From: Dongia deserti
GTDB taxonomy: Bacteria > Pseudomonadota > Alphaproteobacteria > Dongiales > Dongiaceae
NCBI RefSeq assembly: GCF_003574735.1
Contig: NZ_QORW01000032.1
Span: 1-40,984 of the forward strand
Length of the DNA stretch: 40,984 nt
Direction of reading: 5' to 3'
A model generated the notes under the pieces. It was not told the DNA's origin, searched no databases, and saw only the letters and a program-made list of their open reading frames with translations. The position numbers and the translations under genes were made by a program. Below are positions 38,101 through 40,984 of this stretch, piece by piece (position 1 is the stretch's first letter; every line of letters begins with the position of its first letter).

Positions 38101-40984
38101 TACCTCAGAGAACGCGCCGTTGTTCTCACGCAGTTGGTGGCACAAATACCCGTCGGGCAAGAACTGTTTCCAGGGCTTGAGCTTAAGCTCGGCGCATTCT
38201 TATCTTTGCCTGATAATATAAGCTTATCGTCAGTTTTGGACTCTCTTGTTAGTCATGCGCCAACTGGGGAAATCGCCAAGCTCCAGTACTGGAATGCGAT
38301 GTGCTCAGTGCTGCAGGTCCTTCGGGCGGAATTTGGAATGACGCCGGCCACATTTGAAGCAGCCATCAATTCCGTCCTGTCTTCTAGTGGCATACAATTC
38401 ACTCACGATGACCTGCTGAGTGCAATGATCGGGGGATCCGGAGATGATTACCTACTTGATAACGGCGGCAATCGTGGGGCCTTTGACGGCGAGACGCTTA
38501 TTGTAGGGGGGGCTGGAGCCGACATCCTCGTAGGCGGTTATGAAGGAGATACCTACGTCTTTGGTACAGGCTGTGGTTCCGACGAGATTAGAGAGGTAGG
38601 AGAGGCGGTAGGTCTTGAAACAGACTACGAAGGTTGGGGTGGCACAAACACTGTGCGTTTTACATCGGAGCTATCGCTTCAGGATGTAACCTTCAGTCGA
38701 GAAGCAGGTACGAACAATCTACTCGTCACGATCAACGGGACAGGCGAACAGCTTCGGATTCTGGACCAGTTCGTCTACGCGGCACCTGCCATTGAACTTT
38801 TCGTCTTCGCTGATGGAACGATCGTCCCTTGGGGCGACATCCAAATGCAATTCTTTCCCGTATCGACCGGCGATGATTACGTGGTCGGTGCGAACGATCG
38901 CGATGACACACTCGATGGCGGAGCGGGTAATGACAAGCTTGAAGGGGGCACAGGCGCCGATACTTACGTCTTTGATCGCGGTTACGGCGTCGACAATATC
39001 GTGGAATTTTCCTGGTGGGTGTACACCGGTGTTGAAGATGTTGATCGCGTTCAATTTGGACCTGGTATTGCGACGATCGATCTAGAATGGTCCCTTGGCG
39101 GCTCTTCGCTTGAGGATCTCATTGTAAAGGTGGCGGGTACCTCGGATCAGCTGATGATCTCAGGGCAGTTCGGGCAGTATCCACGACGTCCTGTAGAGGA
39201 ATTTGAGTTCACAGACGGAACTGTTCTGAGCATTTCCGATATAACCCAAAGCTTCTTGAAGAGTACTGCCGGGGCGGACACGCTGGTAGGCTTTTACGAT
39301 CTCGACGACACGCTAGATGGCGGTGCTGGAAATGATTACCTTGAGGGAAAGAGTGGTTCCGATACTTATGTCTTCGGTTATGGGTACGGACAGGACATTG
39401 TTCTGGACTATGCCCCTCAAGCGTCTGCGTCTGGCGATCAGGATGTTGTCCAGTTTGCAGCGGACGTTTCAATCTCCAACGTCTCGTTTTCCCGCGCCGG
39501 CACTAACTACAACGATCTCGTAATCAAGCTCACCGGTACCAGCGAGTCCCTCGTAATCCAGAATCAATTTATGAATGGGTATGGGATGTACGGGATCGAG
39601 GAATTTCGGTTCGCGGACGGGGCGGTGATCACATTTGAGCAGCTAAAGAGTTCTCTGCTGATCGGGAGTCCGGGAGACGACACGCTTGCGGGGTATGGCT
39701 CAGACGATGTTCTGGACGGTGGTGCGGGCAATGACTGGCTGGATGGTTGGACTGGTGCGGACACGCTGATCGGGGGAGCCGGCAACGACATATACGTGGT
39801 CGACAGTGTCAATGACGTTGTTGTTGAGAATGAAAACGACGGAATAGACACTGTCCGAACTTCGTCGGCAGTACATTCGTTGTCATGGACGCTCGGTGCC
39901 AATCTTGAAAATCTAGTCCTGACCCGGTTTGGTACTGGCATAGGAAACGCTCTGAACAACACGATTACCAGAGAAGACGGCTATTCCGGTATCAGCATGG
40001 GCCTCGAGGGAGATGATTATCTTGGCGGTGGCAATGGCAAAGACACGCTCGACGGCGGCGTGGGGGTCGATACACTTGTCGGCGGTCGTGGAGACGACCT
40101 TTATGTCGTAGACAATCCGGATGATGTCATCATTGAAGATAACCCTTTTGATAGAGAGGACACCGTTGAAGCCAGTCTAAGTTGGACGCTCACCGCTGGA
40201 ACCGAGAACCTCGTATTAACGGGATCTGCTGACATCAATGGCAGCGGAAATACAGCCAGCAATGTGCTTACCGGTAACAGTGGGGCAAACCAGCTGAGTG
40301 GCGGAGCGGGTAATGACACGCTCGACGGCGGGGCGGGCGCCGACACCCTAATCGGCGGTACGGGAAACGACACTTACATAGTCGATAGCATCGATGATCT
40401 CGTAACAGAGAATAGCAACGAGGGCACCGATACCATCGCGACCACGGTCACCTGGACGTTGGGAGCAAACATTGAGAACCTGACGCTGACCGGTACGCTG
40501 GACATCAATGGCACAGGTAATTCGCTAAACAATGTACTCACGGGCAATTCCGTCACAAACATACTCATCGGTGGTTCCGGAAACGATACGCTGAACGGCG
40601 GGGCCGGGGCGGACACCCTGATCGGCGGGACCGGCAACGACACCTATGTGGTCGACAACGCCGGCGACGTAACGACGGAGAACGAAGGCGAGGGGGCCGA
40701 CACCGTCCAGTCGTCTGTGACGTATGGGTTGTCGGCAAATGTCGAGAATTTGACCCTGACCGGTAGTGGGGCAATCAACGGCACCGGTAATGAACTGGAC
40801 AACGTTCTCACGGGCAACACAGGTGCCAACCAGCTTTCGGGTGGCGACGGAACCGACACGCTGAACGGCGGGACCGGGTCGGACACTCTGATCGGCGGGA
40901 CCGGCAACGACACCTATGTGGTCGACAATGTCGGCGACGTGACGACCGAAAGCGAAGGGGAGGGCACCGACACGGTCCAGTCCT
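35155..40984 (+). CDS. Giant RTX protein with GH24 lysozyme-like N-terminus, open at window end
   Basis: Open for at least 1943 codons to the window edge. Start ATG at 35155, with AAGGAG 8 bases upstream. Residues about 15-270 resemble a GH24 (T4-type) lysozyme: IHDDSAGIPTLGYGLNL gives Asp55 and Thr61 in the D-X5-T spacing, and AAFVSLSYNGQ near 200 matches the family's internal helix. Glu27 is the best catalytic acid candidate, but its spacing is longer than in T4 lysozyme. RTX nonapeptides occupy about 380-620. Residues 689-840 resemble the FrpC self-processing module with five EF-hand-like loops. A helical spacer covers about 850-1095, then RTX modules to the end. No Sec signal peptide, as expected for type I secretion; the secretion signal would lie at the missing C-terminus. 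GC is lower than in the catabolic locus. Confidence 0.9.
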   Translation, partial: MALSNYSTNWLWGSYTADRSRLIKVAENSYLLNGTGAVIDGVNHPAADFHRIHDDSAGIPTLGYGLNLQSTSFTTIQNSISAAFGGSIPADVQKALDIIYFWKEDTPVTFEDGTTRPLTTADIFSGSGWNDNLDPLQDTFSFPGATYHLSDLQAVYLTEPQADAMLQYTLDTIYEARLTNYLTSLGLPDMPQSSERAAFVSLSYNGQLSNTNHPELGAALLLADPDAARAETWYVIRYNLNTYNLGGIVNRRLAESTMFGLYGDSGPDLDAAKAVFAMFGKHALESGANKHGQTILEFDQANASRINQATNIYGMEIPTRREAFQLAFEQVFAAYQIDGAYPESTEVVVDPLRNQSGTYDASKISKLPASTTVLIIGEGGADTLTGASGNDVIFGDFSASDRDESKEGKDVLSGGQGNDQLYGGSQDDIFVGGEGDDLLHGGGAGLQTGLADGFDTADYSTSTNPVKVDLIAGTASDGLGGTDKLISIEGVIGTTGDDEFRATQGFHRIDGGGGRDTIDWSGVNGPVLVDLGAGTAVMSNDDGTVQEILNIENASGSKENDQIRGDHNDNELVGNAGDDVLDGCGGKDTLTGGAGGDTFIAYAGTIITDPDRYDRVKIGGKFYTGGEELLDEDGFPTGDYKGANGEIYRESGGGLVIELPDGGKVTLKNWSPGDAGINLGPGVPNYFDPIVFDLDGDGFELYQLTRFVDLNNKVITGGRDSGAYFDMDVDGFKELTGWVKPDDALLVIDKNANGIIDDATELVGAGWFIGKENETANAGLAELKLFDSNQDGIIDSQDAGFTSFRLWVDGDSDGFTDQGELRTLAELGITSLGTATKSGYQYFGDSYIAKTAIFTMADGSSSQMGEAWFRYDPRLTWDDSAPITDPVLLSLPDLNGRGEVRDLRVAMAGDPVLQSLVSDLAAFTTAELPLLMQQVDSILLRWWGAAAVDPLAGGGIHNAQWTAALENDRGQDYVNGWPLSAEYLRERAVVLTQLVAQIPVGQELFPGLELKLGAFLSLPDNISLSSVLDSLVSHAPTGEIAKLQYWNAMCSVLQVLRAEFGMTPATFEAAINSVLSSSGIQFTHDDLLSAMIGGSGDDYLLDNGGNRGAFDGETLIVGGAGADILVGGYEGDTYVFGTGCGSDEIREVGEAVGLETDYEGWGGTNTVRFTSELSLQDVTFSREAGTNNLLVTINGTGEQLRILDQFVYAAPAIELFVFADGTIVPWGDIQMQFFPVSTGDDYVVGANDRDDTLDGGAGNDKLEGGTGADTYVFDRGYGVDNIVEFSWWVYTGVEDVDRVQFGPGIATIDLEWSLGGSSLEDLIVKVAGTSDQLMISGQFGQYPRRPVEEFEFTDGTVLSISDITQSFLKSTAGADTLVGFYDLDDTLDGGAGNDYLEGKSGSDTYVFGYGYGQDIVLDYAPQASASGDQDVVQFAADVSISNVSFSRAGTNYNDLVIKLTGTSESLVIQNQFMNGYGMYGIEEFRFADGAVITFEQLKSSLLIGSPGDDTLAGYGSDDVLDGGAGNDWLDGWTGADTLIGGAGNDIYVVDSVNDVVVENENDGIDTVRTSSAVHSLSWTLGANLENLVLTRFGTGIGNALNNTITREDGYSGISMGLEGDDYLGGGNGKDTLDGGVGVDTLVGGRGDDLYVVDNPDDVIIEDNPFDREDTVEASLSWTLTAGTENLVLTGSADINGSGNTASNVLTGNSGANQLSGGAGNDTLDGGAGADTLIGGTGNDTYIVDSIDDLVTENSNEGTDTIATTVTWTLGANIENLTLTGTLDINGTGNSLNNVLTGNSVTNILIGGSGNDTLNGGAGADTLIGGTGNDTYVVDNAGDVTTENEGEGADTVQSSVTYGLSANVENLTLTGSGAINGTGNELDNVLTGNTGANQLSGGDGTDTLNGGTGSDTLIGGTGNDTYVVDNVGDVTTESEGEGTDTVQS
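37216..37680 (+). other. FrpC-like self-processing module within the RTX protein
   Basis: FDPIVFDLDGDGFEL puts an Asp688-Pro689 bond directly before a run of EF-hand-like DXDXDG loops, starting at residues 693, 726, 749, 787 and 809. In FrpC of Neisseria, calcium triggers cleavage of the equivalent Asp-Pro bond and can link the new end to a lysine. The match is to motif order and spacing; activity is inferred. Confidence 0.65.
39772..40984 (+). repeat. Tandem RTX modules with 270-bp period
   Basis: GGTGNDTYVVD-type units start near 39772, 40081, 40354, 40624 and 40894. The last three are exactly 270 bases (90 residues) apart; earlier spacings are 309 and 273. Each unit holds LTGN, GGAGNDTLDGGAGADTLIGG, a TVDSI/VVDN beta hairpin and the GANIENLTLTG strand. 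Regularity rises toward the window end, which suggests recent duplication. Confidence 0.85.

Noticed and set aside
40101-40913. Three equal 89-90 codon minus-strand frames as genes
   Set aside because: They are antisense shadows of the 270-bp RTX repeats and read as Val/Ser/Pro-rich nonsense.
39772-40984. CRISPR-like array
   Set aside because: Repeats are long, coding and in frame within the RTX gene, with no short spacer structure and no cas genes.

Overview
The window looks like chromosomal accessory DNA of an alphaproteobacterium, most likely a Bradyrhizobium-like member of the Hyphomicrobiales. The reasons are GC-rich codon usage, strong Shine-Dalgarno sites, Ehu-type amino-acid ABC transporters, an IS1182-type transposase remnant and a partial tRNA-Gly typical of island insertion. 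This is read by eye; no database search was possible.

Layout. (1) 1-1785: an island edge with a frameshifted transposase 3' end, a 3' half-copy of tRNA-Gly(GCC), a PhzF-family gene and a decayed membrane-protein tail. (2) 1865-6640: hyuB-hyuA (ATP-dependent hydantoinase/oxoprolinase subunits) divergent from a LysR regulator. (3) 6650-27114: a large catabolic locus. Leftward operon: substrate-binding protein (SBP), two permeases, ATPase, small AtzG/DUF4089-like protein, amidase. Divergent from it: aminotransferase, PrpF-type tautomerase (GalD), PIG-L-type hydratase (GalB), 4-carboxy-4-hydroxy-2-oxoadipate aldolase (LigK/GalC), a two-subunit ThDP decarboxylase and an aldehyde dehydrogenase. Next: a second, paralogous SBP, a DUF1989 protein, a second ATPase, one permease and a third SBP. 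Last: a creatinase/ectoine-hydrolase-like M24 protein divergent from a DUF1932 dehydrogenase, a GntR/FCD regulator, a GST and a TcuA-type tricarballylate dehydrogenase. (4) 27115-34360: a scrapyard of gene fragments (M20 amidase, metallo-beta-lactamase, SRAP, PAS_5, lytic transglycosylase), an excisionase-like gene, a tRNA-like 3' end, diverged direct repeats, an SNase-like gene, a HEPN-like gene and a low-complexity tract. (5) 34361-end: a secreted protein of unknown function, then a giant RTX protein (at least 1943 residues, open at the window edge) with a GH24 lysozyme-like N-terminus, an FrpC-like self-processing module and 270-bp RTX repeats.

How the parts fit. Three divergent or upstream regions (11.45-11.61, 18.02-18.06 and 23.18-23.28 kb) carry the same operator-like palindrome, ATTGNYAACAAT, which suits a FadR-type GntR protein. 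The regulator at 24232 lies inside the set. This makes 6.65-27.1 kb look like one regulon for import and breakdown of an amino-acid-like compound. The lower gallate/protocatechuate 4,5-cleavage enzymes are present but no ring-cleavage dioxygenase is. With the aminotransferase, ThDP decarboxylase, aldehyde dehydrogenase and TcuA, this suggests an undescribed route for a tricarboxylic or branched amino acid, ending in pyruvate plus oxaloacetate or in aconitate. That pathway is inference.
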